Source: Streptomyces pactum (lineage in GTDB: Bacteria; Actinomycetota; Actinomycetes; Streptomycetales; Streptomycetaceae). From it: a stretch of DNA of 64,000 bases. Position numbers and translations under genes: made by a program. Positions 43,936-51,978 of the stretch are shown here, piece by piece (within the stretch, counting starts at the first letter, position 1; each line of letters starts with the position of its first letter). Location: NCBI RefSeq assembly GCF_002005225.1, contig NZ_CP019724.1, positions 1,798,001 to 1,862,000 on the forward strand, in the 5' to 3' direction. The notes below the pieces were generated by a model. The model searched no databases. It worked only from the letters and a program-made list of their open reading frames with translations, and was not told where the DNA came from.

Positions 43936-44988
43936 ATGAGATTGACCGACATATCGCTGAACTGGCTGCTTCCGGGCGCCGTACTGCTCCTGGGCATGCT
44001 GGCGGCGGTGGCGGTGCTCGCGCGAGGCAAGCGTTCCTCGGGGAAGGACGCGGGCGCGGACGACTCGTGGGAGCGCATGGAGGAGCGGCGCAGGCGCAAG
44101 GAAGCCCTCTACGGCAGCGTCTCCTACGTCCTGCTCTTCTGCTGCGCCGCGGTCGCCGCGGCGCTCTCCTTCCACGGTCTGGTCGGCTTCGGCGAGCAGA
44201 ACCTCGGCCTGAGCGGCGGCTGGCAGTACCTGGTCCCGTTCGGTCTCGACGGAGCGGCGATGTTCTGCTCCGTCCTCGCGGTGCGCGAGGCCAGCCACGG
44301 TGACGCGGCGCTCGGCTCCCGCATACTCGTGTGGACGTTCGCGTTCGCGGCGGCGTGGTTCAACTGGGTGCACGCGCCCCGCGGGATCGGTCACGCGGGT
44401 GCCCCGCACTTCTTCGCGGGCATGTCCCTGTCGGCGGCGGTGCTGTTCGACCGCGCCCTGAAGCAGACCCGCCGGGCAGCCCTGCGCGAGCAGGGCCTGG
44501 TGCCGCGCCCGCTGCCGCAGATCCGCATGGTCCGCTGGCTGCGGGCTCCCCGGGAGACGTACCGCGCCTGGTCGCTGATGCTCCTGGAGGGTGTGCGCAG
44601 CCTCGACGAGGCGGTCGAGGAGGTGCGCGACGACAGGCGTCAGAAGGAGGAGAAGAAGCTGCGGCGGCGCGAGCAGGAGCGACTGGAGCGCGCACAGCTC
44701 AAGGCGATCAGCCGGGGCCACGGCCACCGGGGCTTCCCCGGCCGCGGCGGCCGCCCGGTCGAGGTCGAGGTGCAGCAGGTGGAGCGTGGCTCCGAACGTG
44801 CCACCGCGGAGCCTGCCATATCGACGCCGGAGCCCCTGCCCGCAAGCCGGCGTCCCTCACTGCAGCCCGTCCGCCGCGGAGCTGACCAGATCACCGTCGA
44901 CCTCACCGCGGAGGACGACACCCAGGCCCTGCCCCGCCTGGACTCCCTGGAGCGCAAGCTCAAGGACCTGGAGCAGCAGTTCGGCTGA
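43936..44988 (+). CDS. DUF2637 membrane protein (SpdB-like)
   Basis: A 350-residue protein. The N-terminal half has four hydrophobic segments: LNWLLPGAVLLLGMLAAVAV, VSYVLLFCCAAVAAALSFHG, YLVPFGLDGAAMFCSVLAVR and ILVWTFAFAAAWFNWVHA with APRG. This is the DUF2637 pattern seen in actinomycete plasmid-spread proteins and chromosomal relatives. The C-terminal half is a charged helical/coiled-coil region (DRRQKEEKKLRRREQERLER) and a tail ending in a predicted coiled coil (LDSLERKLKDLEQQFG). ATG 43936 is preferred; ATG 43894 is upstream. Function unknown. Confidence 0.8.
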   Translation: MRLTDISLNWLLPGAVLLLGMLAAVAVLARGKRSSGKDAGADDSWERMEERRRRKEALYGSVSYVLLFCCAAVAAALSFHGLVGFGEQNLGLSGGWQYLVPFGLDGAAMFCSVLAVREASHGDAALGSRILVWTFAFAAAWFNWVHAPRGIGHAGAPHFFAGMSLSAAVLFDRALKQTRRAALREQGLVPRPLPQIRMVRWLRAPRETYRAWSLMLLEGVRSLDEAVEEVRDDRRQKEEKKLRRREQERLERAQLKAISRGHGHRGFPGRGGRPVEVEVQQVERGSERATAEPAISTPEPLPASRRPSLQPVRRGADQITVDLTAEDDTQALPRLDSLERKLKDLEQQFG

Positions 44989-45013
44989 CGAGACGTGAGA
45001 CGCCGGGGTGCCG

Positions 45014-45036
45014 GGCGCCGGGATCGTCCCGGCGCC
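45014..45036. terminator. terminator between convergent genes
   Basis: GGCGCCGGGA-TCG-TCCCGGCGCC: a perfect 10-bp stem with a 3-base loop, ending directly at the stop codon of the minus-strand ATPase gene. Confidence 0.75.
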
Positions 45037-45435
45037 TCAGGCGGCCTCGGCGCCCAGTTCGAACCAGACCGACTTGCCCACCGCGCAGGGCCGTACGCCC
45101 CAGTCGTCGGCGAGGGACCGCACCAGGACCAGGCCTCTGCCGTTGGTGCTCTCCTCCGGTTCCGGGGCGCGCGGCCGGGGCAGCCGGCCGACGAAGTCCC
45201 GCACCTCGACCCGCAGCGCGCGCGGTCCGACCGTGGCGGTCAGGACGGCGCCCTCGTCGGTGTGGACGAGCGCGTTGGTGACCAGTTCGCTGGTGAGCAG
45301 TTCCGCCACCTCCGAGCGTCCGGGTCCTCCCCACTGCCGCAGCAGCTCACGCAGGGCGCGCCGGGCCTCGGGCACCGCCCGCAGGTCCGCCCGCCCGAGC
45401 CGCCGCCTGAGCTGTGGTGCCGCGTGTCCCTTCAT
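45037..45435 (-). CDS. anti-sigma-type ATP-binding protein (HATPase_c)
   Basis: A 132-residue stand-alone GHKL ATPase domain of the SpoIIAB/RsbW class. The N-box is ELLTSELVTNALVHTD (about 47-62), the G1-like region VEVRDFVGRLPRP, and the G2 region STNGRGLVLVRSLADDWG (about 96-113). Streptomyces encode many such small kinases or anti-sigma antagonists. No partner sigma or anti-sigma-antagonist gene adjoins it; the PP2C protein 2 kb upstream could be functionally related, as PP2C phosphatases act on the antagonists. Confidence 0.85.
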   Translation of the reverse strand: MKGHAAPQLRRRLGRADLRAVPEARRALRELLRQWGGPGRSEVAELLTSELVTNALVHTDEGAVLTATVGPRALRVEVRDFVGRLPRPRAPEPEESTNGRGLVLVRSLADDWGVRPCAVGKSVWFELGAEAA

Positions 45436-45584
45436 GTCCCCCGTCCGCGTGCTGATGTCGCTCCCCCTCCTGTTCGAACGTCCTCACGGGGAAGCCTTGC
45501 CCGTTCGGGCCCCCCGCAGTCATGCCGATACGCGTCGGCCCCGCCACGATCCCGGCCGCACTCCCGCCGACGACCGCTCGCCGG

Positions 45585-47327
45585 TCACGGTCGCGGGACG
45601 TGGCGCAGGTTCGAGCGGGCCATCTGGAGCATGCGTCCGACACCGCCGTCCAGCACGATCTTCGAGGCGGACAGGGCGAAGCCGGTGACCATGTCGGCGC
45701 TGATCTTCGGCGGGATGGAGAGGGCGTTGGGGTCGGTGACGACGTCGACGAGGGCCGGCCCCTTGTGCTTGAACGCGGCTTTCAGCGCCCCGGCCAGGTC
45801 CTTGGGCTTCTCCACCCGGACCCCGAAGGCGCCACAGGCCTCGGCGACGGCGGCGAAGTCGGGGTTGGCGTTGGCCACGCCGTGCGAGGGCAGCCCCGCG
45901 ACCAGCATCTCCAGCTCGACCATGCCGAGCGAGGAGTTGTTGAAGAGGACGACCTTCACCGGCAGGTCGTGCTGCACGAGGGTGAGGAAGTCGCCCATCA
46001 GCATGGTGAACCCGCCGTCGCCGGACATGGAGACGACCTGCCGGCGCCGGTCGGTGAACTGGGCGCCGATCGCCATCGGCAGCGCGTTCGCCATCGAGCC
46101 GTGCGAGAAGGAACCGATGATGCGGCGCCGCCCGTTGGGCGAGATGTAGCGGGCCGCCCAGACATTGCACATGCCGGTGTCGACGGTGAACACGGCGTCG
46201 TCGTCGGCCATCTCGTCGAGCACGGCGGCGACGTACTCGGGATGGATCGGCACGTGCTTGTCGACCTTGCGGGTGTACGCCTTGACCACGCCCTCCAGCG
46301 CGTCGGCGTGCTTCTTCAGCATCCGGTCGAGGAAGCGGCGGTTCTTCTTCTCCCTCACCCGCGGGATCAGGCACCGCAGGGTCTCCTTCGCGTCGCCCCA
46401 CACCGCGAGGTCCAGCTTGGAGCGCCGGCCCAGGTGCTCGGGCCGGACGTCGATCTGGGCGATCTTCACGTCGTCGGGCAGGAAGGCGTTGTACGGGAAG
46501 TCCGTGCCGAGCAGGATCAGCAGGTCGCACTCGTGGGTGGCCTCGTAGGCCGCGCCGTAGCCGAGCAGGCCGCTCATCCCCACGTCGTACGGGTTGTCGT
46601 ACTGGATCCACTCCTTGCCCCGCAGGGCGTGCCCCACCGGGGACTTGATCTTCCCGGCGAACTCCATCACCTCGGCGTGCGCGCCCGCCGTGCCGGCGCC
46701 GCAGAACAGGGTGACCTTGTCGGCGTCGTCGATGAGCCGCACCAGCCGGTCGATCTCCTCGTCGCCGGGCCGGACGGTCGGCCGGGAGGTGACGAGGGCC
46801 GTCTCGGCCGCCTTCTCGGGCGCGGGCTCGTCGGCGAGGTCGCCGGGCAGGGAGACGACGCTGACGCCGCCCTGCCCGACCGCGTGCTGGATGGCGGTCT
46901 GGAGCAGCCGGGGCATCTGCTTCGGGCTGGAGATCAACTCGCTGTAGTGGCTGCACTCGCGGAAGAGCTGGTCGGGATGGGTCTCCTGGAAGAAGCCGAG
47001 GCCGATTTCGCTGGAGGGGATCTGCGAGGCGAGGGCGAGGACGGGGGCCGCGGAGCGGTGGGCGTCGTAGAGGCCGTTGATGAGGTGGAGGTTGCCGGGG
47101 CCGCAGGAGCCGGCGCACGCGGTCAGCTTCCCGGTGATCTGGGCCTCCGCGCCGGCGGCGAAGGCGGCGGTCTCCTCGTGCCGCACGTGGACCCACTCGA
47201 TGCCGGAGTGGCGGCGCACGGCGTCCACGACCGGGTTGAGGCTGTCGCCGACGACTCCGTAGAGGCGTTTGACTCCGGCGCGGGTGAGGATGTCGACGAA
47301 CTGTTCCGCGACGTTCTGTTTGGCCAT
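45585..47327 (-). CDS. poxB: thiamine-diphosphate-dependent pyruvate oxidase/dehydrogenase
   Basis: A 580-residue three-domain ThDP enzyme. The N-terminal domain has YGVVGDSLNPVVDAVRRH and the catalytic Glu in HVRHEETAAFAAGAEAQ (E about 52). The FAD/nucleotide domain is in the middle. The C-terminal ThDP-binding motif is SGDGGFTMLMGDFLTLVQHD to LFNNSSLGM (GDG to NN). The closest functional type is the membrane-associated pyruvate:quinone oxidoreductase PoxB, which makes acetate and CO2; other acetolactate-synthase-like roles cannot be excluded. ATG 47327 is 28 bases after the stop of the PP2C gene. Confidence 0.88.
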   Translation of the reverse strand: MAKQNVAEQFVDILTRAGVKRLYGVVGDSLNPVVDAVRRHSGIEWVHVRHEETAAFAAGAEAQITGKLTACAGSCGPGNLHLINGLYDAHRSAAPVLALASQIPSSEIGLGFFQETHPDQLFRECSHYSELISSPKQMPRLLQTAIQHAVGQGGVSVVSLPGDLADEPAPEKAAETALVTSRPTVRPGDEEIDRLVRLIDDADKVTLFCGAGTAGAHAEVMEFAGKIKSPVGHALRGKEWIQYDNPYDVGMSGLLGYGAAYEATHECDLLILLGTDFPYNAFLPDDVKIAQIDVRPEHLGRRSKLDLAVWGDAKETLRCLIPRVREKKNRRFLDRMLKKHADALEGVVKAYTRKVDKHVPIHPEYVAAVLDEMADDDAVFTVDTGMCNVWAARYISPNGRRRIIGSFSHGSMANALPMAIGAQFTDRRRQVVSMSGDGGFTMLMGDFLTLVQHDLPVKVVLFNNSSLGMVELEMLVAGLPSHGVANANPDFAAVAEACGAFGVRVEKPKDLAGALKAAFKHKGPALVDVVTDPNALSIPPKISADMVTGFALSASKIVLDGGVGRMLQMARSNLRHVPRP

Positions 47328-47355
47328 GGCTCCAGCTATGGCACAGCGGGCGGCG

Positions 47356-49581
47356 TCACGCCTCCCAGACGGCGGCCGCCGTACGGTCGTCGGCGTAGCC
47401 CTTGACCCGGACGCGGCTGTCGGCGAGGAACTCCGCGAGGCCGGGCGGGGTACGGCCGGACCACCGCCGGGCGAGGTGTTCGCCCAGTTCGGGCTCGCTC
47501 AACAGGGGTTCGGCGAGGCCCGTGGTGCACAGCAGCAGCACATCACCCGGGCGGGCTACGGAGGCCCGGAAGCGGAAGGGCTCGCGGGGCGGCCCGGCGG
47601 GCGGTCCTCCGGAGGGGCCGGGCGGGGTGGTGACGCCCAGGTCCATGGTGAGCCGGTCGCCCTCCGGCGTCTCGTCCGGCGCCTGGCCCGGCCTCGCTCG
47701 CGGCGGCGAGCCGAACCCGACGACGGGCTCACCGGCGACGTCGCCGGCGCCCGGCTCCATGTCCTGCCAGGCGCCGTCCCGCAGCCGGAACAGTCCGCCC
47801 GCGCCGGCACCGAAGAACACCCGCGTACGGCACCCGGGGTCGGCGGGCAGCAGCAGACAGCGCAGCGTGGCCGCGTACTCCTCCGGAGCCAGGCCCTGTT
47901 CGGCGGCGCCGGCGCGGAGCCGGCCGAGGCTGCGGTCGGTGAGGCGGTGCAGTCCGGACTTCAGTTCGCCGCGCCGGGCGGCCCGCAGGTCCTCGGCGAG
48001 CCGGGCGTGGCTGCGGCCCACGGCCCGGCCGATCCACTGGCACACCTCGGCGGCGGCGCGGTGCGCCCCGGCGGTCGCGCGGGCGCCGGTCGCCATCGCC
48101 ACCAGGATCAGTGCCTGCTCCCCCGCGCCGAAGCGCGCGACGAGCAGCGCGTCGCGGCGCGGGTCGCCCCGGTACCGCGCGGAGTCCCCCCGCGCGGAGA
48201 CGGCCCGCAGCGTGCACGTCCCGTACCGGGCGCCGTCCAGCACGGTGTCCGCCACCAGCCCGTCGAGCCCGTCGGGGTCGGCCGACGGCAGCGCGGTGGG
48301 CTCGGCGTCGTAGGTGGGCGGCCCGGAGCCGACGTAGTCGCGCGGGGCGGGGTGGTCCTCACCCGGTGCGGGCAGGGGCTGTGGAGGTTGCGCGGGGAGA
48401 AACGGCGGCGGGAGCGGGGGCAGGTCGGAGGCGGTGGGGGGAGGCGGCGGTGACGCTGCCGCGCCGGGGGCCGGCCGTGCGGCGGGGGGATCCTGGGCGG
48501 AGGGTTCCGTCAGATCGGCGGGGCCGGTCCCCGAGGTGGTGCGGCCGTGGGGTCCCTGCCGGTGCCCGGTCGGTGGCGGAGCCGACGCAGGCGCGGGCCG
48601 TATGAGTCCGGGCTCCCGGCCGGCCGGCGGCTGTGGCGGGCCGTCGGTTTCCGCCCCGTGGGCCGTCCCCCCGGGCCCCCGTCCGGGTCCGGGTCCGCGC
48701 GGGAAGCTCACCGGGCCGGTGGGTGTGGCGGGCGGCGGTTCCCAGGGGGCTCGCTGCCGGGGCGGCCCGGGAAGGCGCGACGGCGAATCCTCCTCACGCC
48801 GCCCATCGCCCGCCCGCGACACCGAACCGGCACCCGGCCCGCCCCCGGCCCGAGGCACCTCACCGCGCGACGGCGAACCCTCCTCACGCCGCGCATCGCC
48901 CGCCCGCGACACCGAACCGGCACCCGGCCCGCCCCCGGCCCGAGGCACCTCACCGCGCGACGGCGAACCCTCCTCACGCCGCCCATCGCCCGCCCGCGAC
49001 ACCGAACCGGCACCCGGCCCGCCCCCGGCCCGAGGCACCTCACCGGCACCACGATCACCACCAACGGTGGGCGGCGCCTCACCGGAAACCGGCGGCACCC
49101 CACCCGCACCGGGCCCCCGACCGGCACCCGGAGCGCCGCCCGGCGGAGGCGCCTCGGGGCGCAGTGGGGTGTCGGCGTGTGGCGGGCCCGCGGTGCGAGG
49201 GCCGGGGACACCGGGCGGCTCGGCCGCCGCCCACCAGGGGGGCCGGTCCTCTTCCGGAGGGGAGTTCCGCTCGGCGGGAGGATCGGTCGCCGCGGGCGGG
49301 ATCCGGCCCGTCGCCGACGAGGACGGTGTCCTTCCGTCCGCGGTGTCCGGGGGCGGTCCGTCCGCGGTGTCCGAGGACGGTCTGTCCGCGGTGTCCGGGG
49401 GCGGTCCGTCCGCGGTGTCCGGGGGCGGTGTCCGGCCGCCCACCGTCCCCGCTGCCGAGGCGAACCGGTCGTCCAGGGAATCGGGCGCGGCCGTGTGGCC
49501 GGTGTCGCCGGTGGAGTCGTCGTACAGCCGCCCCCACCAGTCGTCGTCCTGACCGGTGGGCCTTCCCCCCTGCTGACTCAT
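47356..49581 (-). CDS. PP2C-domain protein with long repetitive N-terminal region
   Basis: 741 residues. The first 420 are disordered and Pro/Gly/Ala-rich, with two repeat families: five DTAD-containing 8-residue units (about 50-84) and three near-identical 30-residue units (GEVPRAGGGPGAGSVSRAGD core, about 178-268). The C-terminal 300 residues form a PP2C_2-type phosphatase domain (VSARGDSARYRGDPRRDALL; LILVAMATGARATAGAHRAA; VARPGDVLLLCTTGLAEPLL). Some metal-binding Asp residues of PP2C are replaced (ATGARA instead of DGhGG), so catalysis is doubtful. It is 28 bases upstream of poxB. Confidence 0.8.
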   Translation of the reverse strand: MSQQGGRPTGQDDDWWGRLYDDSTGDTGHTAAPDSLDDRFASAAGTVGGRTPPPDTADGPPPDTADRPSSDTADGPPPDTADGRTPSSSATGRIPPAATDPPAERNSPPEEDRPPWWAAAEPPGVPGPRTAGPPHADTPLRPEAPPPGGAPGAGRGPGAGGVPPVSGEAPPTVGGDRGAGEVPRAGGGPGAGSVSRAGDGRREEGSPSRGEVPRAGGGPGAGSVSRAGDARREEGSPSRGEVPRAGGGPGAGSVSRAGDGRREEDSPSRLPGPPRQRAPWEPPPATPTGPVSFPRGPGPGRGPGGTAHGAETDGPPQPPAGREPGLIRPAPASAPPPTGHRQGPHGRTTSGTGPADLTEPSAQDPPAARPAPGAAASPPPPPTASDLPPLPPPFLPAQPPQPLPAPGEDHPAPRDYVGSGPPTYDAEPTALPSADPDGLDGLVADTVLDGARYGTCTLRAVSARGDSARYRGDPRRDALLVARFGAGEQALILVAMATGARATAGAHRAAAEVCQWIGRAVGRSHARLAEDLRAARRGELKSGLHRLTDRSLGRLRAGAAEQGLAPEEYAATLRCLLLPADPGCRTRVFFGAGAGGLFRLRDGAWQDMEPGAGDVAGEPVVGFGSPPRARPGQAPDETPEGDRLTMDLGVTTPPGPSGGPPAGPPREPFRFRASVARPGDVLLLCTTGLAEPLLSEPELGEHLARRWSGRTPPGLAEFLADSRVRVKGYADDRTAAAVWEA
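48781..49050. repeat. 90-bp in-frame tandem repeat, three copies
   Basis: Copies at 48781-48870, 48871-48960 and 48961-49050 differ at only a few positions and encode 30-residue Gly/Arg/Pro/Ser-rich units in the PP2C protein. Confidence 0.95.
49336..49431. repeat. 24-bp in-frame tandem repeat, four copies
   Basis: GTCCGCGGTGTCCGGGGGCG plus four bases, repeated at 49336, 49360, 49384 and 49408 with small changes. The repeats encode DTAD-x4 octapeptides near the N-terminus of the PP2C protein. Confidence 0.9.
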
Positions 49582-49680
49582 GCTCCCGATTGTCCACCGA
49601 CGGAGCCGTATGAAAACGGGGCATCCGGAAATTCCGGCGGACCGGTGCCGCGCCGGACGGCGTGTCGGGGGACGTGTCGA

Positions 49681-49748
49681 ACACGTGTGGCGAGGTGGGC
49701 GGCCGAGCGGCCCCACCCCCCACGGGAGGACCGCTCGGCGACGCCACA
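49681..49748. promoter_or_regulatory. nested inverted repeats before the HTH gene
   Basis: Outer arms TGTGGCG (49686-49692) and CGCCACA (49742-49748) enclose inner arms GCCGAGCGG (49702-49710) and CCGCTCGGC (49731-49739), with CCCCACC able to pair alternatively with GGTGGG. The palindrome ACACGTGT (49681-49688) abuts the left arm. It lies between the divergent PP2C and regulator genes and could be a structured leader or a multi-site operator. Confidence 0.45.
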
Positions 49749-49874
49749 TTGGCAGAGTGACCGGCGGTACGGCGATGATGTCCGCAGGCGGGTTTACGCC
49801 GTGGCCGTTTTCCGCCAGGGACGGCTCCGCGCGCTGTGGTGGTGAGGTTTGTTCTCGGGGAGGGACTGCACCTG

Positions 49875-50858
49875 ATGCTGGGAGTGCTGGGGCTGGACGA
49901 CACGCACGAGTCGGCGTACCGGGCGCTGGTGGCCGTGGGCGCGGCCGACGTGCCCGATCTGGCCCGGCGGCTGGTGCTCGGCGAGCGGGACACGGAGCGT
50001 GCGCTGCGCCGGCTGGAACAGAACGGGCTGGCCGCCCAGTCGTCGGCCCGGCCCGGCCGCTGGGTCGCCGCGCCGCCGGGGGTGGCACTGGGCGCGCTGC
50101 TCACCCGGCAGCGGCACGAACTGGAGAAGGCGGAGCTGGCCGCGGCGCTGCTGGCCGAGGAGTACCGGGCGGCGGCGGCCGAGCCCGCCGTGCACGACCT
50201 GGTGGAGGTGGTGACCGGTGCCGCGGCGGTCGCCCAGCGCTTCCTCCAGCTCCAGCTCGGGGCGAGCGACGAGGTGTGCGCGCTGGTCACCGGCAACCCC
50301 GTCGCCGTCACCGGCATGGAGAACGACGCGGAGGAGCAGGCCGCCGGACGCGGGGTCGGCTACCGGGTGGTCGTCGAGCGGGCGGTTCTGGACCTGCCCA
50401 CCGGCATCACCGAGCTGACCGCCGCACTGGGCCGCGACGAGCAGGTGCGCGTGGTGGACCGGGTACCGACCAAGCTGGTGATCGCCGATCGGGCCCTGGC
50501 CCTGGTCCCCCTCACGGCGCACTCCTCGGAGCCGGCCGCACTGGTCGTCCACGCCAGCGGCCTCCTGGAACTGCTCTCGGGCCTGTTCGACTCGGTGTGG
50601 CGGGACGCGCTGCCGCTGCGGCTCGGCGCGGCCGGCGTGAGCGAGCACGGCCCGGACGGTCCCGACGGCACCGACCTGGAGATCCTCTCCCTGCTGCTGG
50701 CCGGACTGACCGACGCGAGCGTGGCCAAACAGCTCGACCTGGGACTGCGGACCGTACAGCGTCGGGTGAAGCGCCTGATGGAACTGACCGGGGTCACGAC
50801 CCGGCTCCAGCTCGGCTGGCACGCGTACGAGCGGGACTGGGTGGCCCGGACGGGCTGA
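49875..50858 (+). CDS. two-HTH transcriptional regulator
   Basis: A 327-residue protein with an N-terminal TrmB-like winged helix (AYRALVAVGAADVPDLARRL, DTERALRRLEQNGLA), a coiled linker, a central effector-like domain (VERAVLDLPTGITELTAALG, VVDRVPTKLVIADRALALVP) and a C-terminal LuxR-like HTH (DLEILSLLLAGLTDASVAKQ, LDLGLRTVQRRVKRLMEL). Many Streptomyces paralogues of this layout exist near biosynthetic or stress genes. Start ATG 49875, with GGGGAGGG 10 bases upstream. Target unknown. Confidence 0.8.
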   Translation: MLGVLGLDDTHESAYRALVAVGAADVPDLARRLVLGERDTERALRRLEQNGLAAQSSARPGRWVAAPPGVALGALLTRQRHELEKAELAAALLAEEYRAAAAEPAVHDLVEVVTGAAAVAQRFLQLQLGASDEVCALVTGNPVAVTGMENDAEEQAAGRGVGYRVVVERAVLDLPTGITELTAALGRDEQVRVVDRVPTKLVIADRALALVPLTAHSSEPAALVVHASGLLELLSGLFDSVWRDALPLRLGAAGVSEHGPDGPDGTDLEILSLLLAGLTDASVAKQLDLGLRTVQRRVKRLMELTGVTTRLQLGWHAYERDWVARTG

Positions 50859-50937
50859 ACCGGCCGCCTGGCCACCCCCGCCCCGCCCGCGGTGCGGGAC
50901 ATCTGCGGACCGGAACCGATTCCGGCACCCTGGACAG

Positions 50938-51420
50938 ATGGGAGCGTGGAATCTCCTGCTGTCCGGCCTGGTCATCCTGCTCGGGCTGTTGGGAGTACTG
51001 CTCCCCGGCATGCCCGGGTCGTGGCTGGTGTGGGCCGGGGTCCTGTGGTGGGCGCTGAAGGATCCGCAGTCCCTCTCGTGGGCCGTGCTCGTCGGCGCCA
51101 CGGTCGTGCTCCTCCTGTCCCAGGCGGTGCGCTGGACGCTGCCGCCCCGGCGGCTGGGCCGGGACGACGCCGGCCGCCGGGTCACGGCGTACGCGGGCGC
51201 GGGCGCGTTCGTCGGCTTCGTCGTGGTCCCGGTGCTGGGCGCGATACCCGGCTTCATGGGTGGCATCTACCTCGCCGAACGGCTGCGGCTCGGCCGGCAC
51301 GGCGAGGCGATGACGGCGCTGCGCACGGCGATGCGCTCGGGCGGCTCCAGCGTGCTGACGGAGCTGTTCGCCTGCCTGCTGGTCACCGGGGCGTGGCTGG
51401 GAGCGGTGCTAGCCGGCTAG
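50938..51420 (+). CDS. DUF456 membrane protein
   Basis: A 160-residue protein with four hydrophobic segments, including LLLSGLVILLGLLGVLLPGM (1-25), SWAVLVGATVVLLLSQAV and a Gly-rich loop-helix AYAGAGAFVGFVVVPVLGAI with PGFMGGIYLAE. The early PGMPGSWLVW motif identifies DUF456, of unknown role. ATG 50938 has no clear Shine-Dalgarno. Its last 12 bases overlap the 3' end of the convergent ogt gene. Confidence 0.8.
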   Translation: MGAWNLLLSGLVILLGLLGVLLPGMPGSWLVWAGVLWWALKDPQSLSWAVLVGATVVLLLSQAVRWTLPPRRLGRDDAGRRVTAYAGAGAFVGFVVVPVLGAIPGFMGGIYLAERLRLGRHGEAMTALRTAMRSGGSSVLTELFACLLVTGAWLGAVLAG

Positions 51421-51978
51421 CGCGGCGCCCTCCAGGGTGAGCAGCCGCGTCTTGCGCTCCAGACCGCCCGCGTACCCCGTCAGGGAGCCGTCGGAGCCGA
51501 TCACCCGGTGGCAGGGGCGCAGGATCAGCAGCGGGTTGGCCCCGATCGCGCCGCCGACGGCGCGTACCGCCGGCCGGGAGGCACCGATGCGCGCGGCGAT
51601 CTCGCCGTACGTCGTGGTCGCCCCGTAGGGCACGTCGTCCAGGGCGGCCCAGACGCGCTCCCGGAAGGCGGTCCCCTCGGCGCGCAGCGGCAGCCGGAAC
51701 TCCTTCAGCTCCCCGGCGAAGTAGGCGGCGAGCTGTTCCGCGGCCGCGCGGAAGGGCCCGGCGTCGTGCCGCCAGCCGTCCTGGACGCTCCGGCCGCCCT
51801 TCTGCCCGGGCACGGACAGGGAGGTGAGCGCGCCGTCCGGCCCCGCGGTGAGCAGCAGCCGGCCGACGAGGCTGTCGGTCTCGGTCCAGTAGGTCGTGGT
51901 CATCGTGGTCGCGGTCACAGGCATCGTGGTCACAGGGGGCGTGGTCACAGAGGGCGTGGTGGTGGTCGGGGTCTTCAT
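51409..51978 (-). CDS. ogt: methylated-DNA--protein-cysteine methyltransferase
   Basis: A 189-residue Ogt. The acceptor-cysteine motif PCHRVIGSDG (about residues 155-164), with TGYAGGLERKTRLL after it and the HTH FRERVWAALDDVPYGATTTY plus RAVGGAIGANP before it, are all intact. It takes alkyl groups from O6-alkylguanine irreversibly. The first 30 residues are a Thr/Pro-rich repeat-derived tail (TTTTPSVTTPPVTTMPVTAT); MTTTYWTE (51900) might be the ancestral start, but ATG 51978 overlaps the preceding stop by 4 bases. It is translationally coupled to the AlkA-type gene. Confidence 0.9.
   Translation of the reverse strand: MKTPTTTTPSVTTPPVTTMPVTATTMTTTYWTETDSLVGRLLLTAGPDGALTSLSVPGQKGGRSVQDGWRHDAGPFRAAAEQLAAYFAGELKEFRLPLRAEGTAFRERVWAALDDVPYGATTTYGEIAARIGASRPAVRAVGGAIGANPLLILRPCHRVIGSDGSLTGYAGGLERKTRLLTLEGAALAG

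Noticed and set aside
43936..44988. integrated plasmid remnant
   Set aside because: Only the DUF2637 protein hints at it; no integrase, rep, tra gene, att repeat or tRNA target is seen.
45058..45070. T-loop-like AGTTCGAACC
   Set aside because: It is inside the coding sequence of the HATPase protein and lacks the other tRNA arms.
48781..49050. CRISPR-like 90-bp repeats
   Set aside because: They are contiguous, in frame, and part of the PP2C coding sequence.
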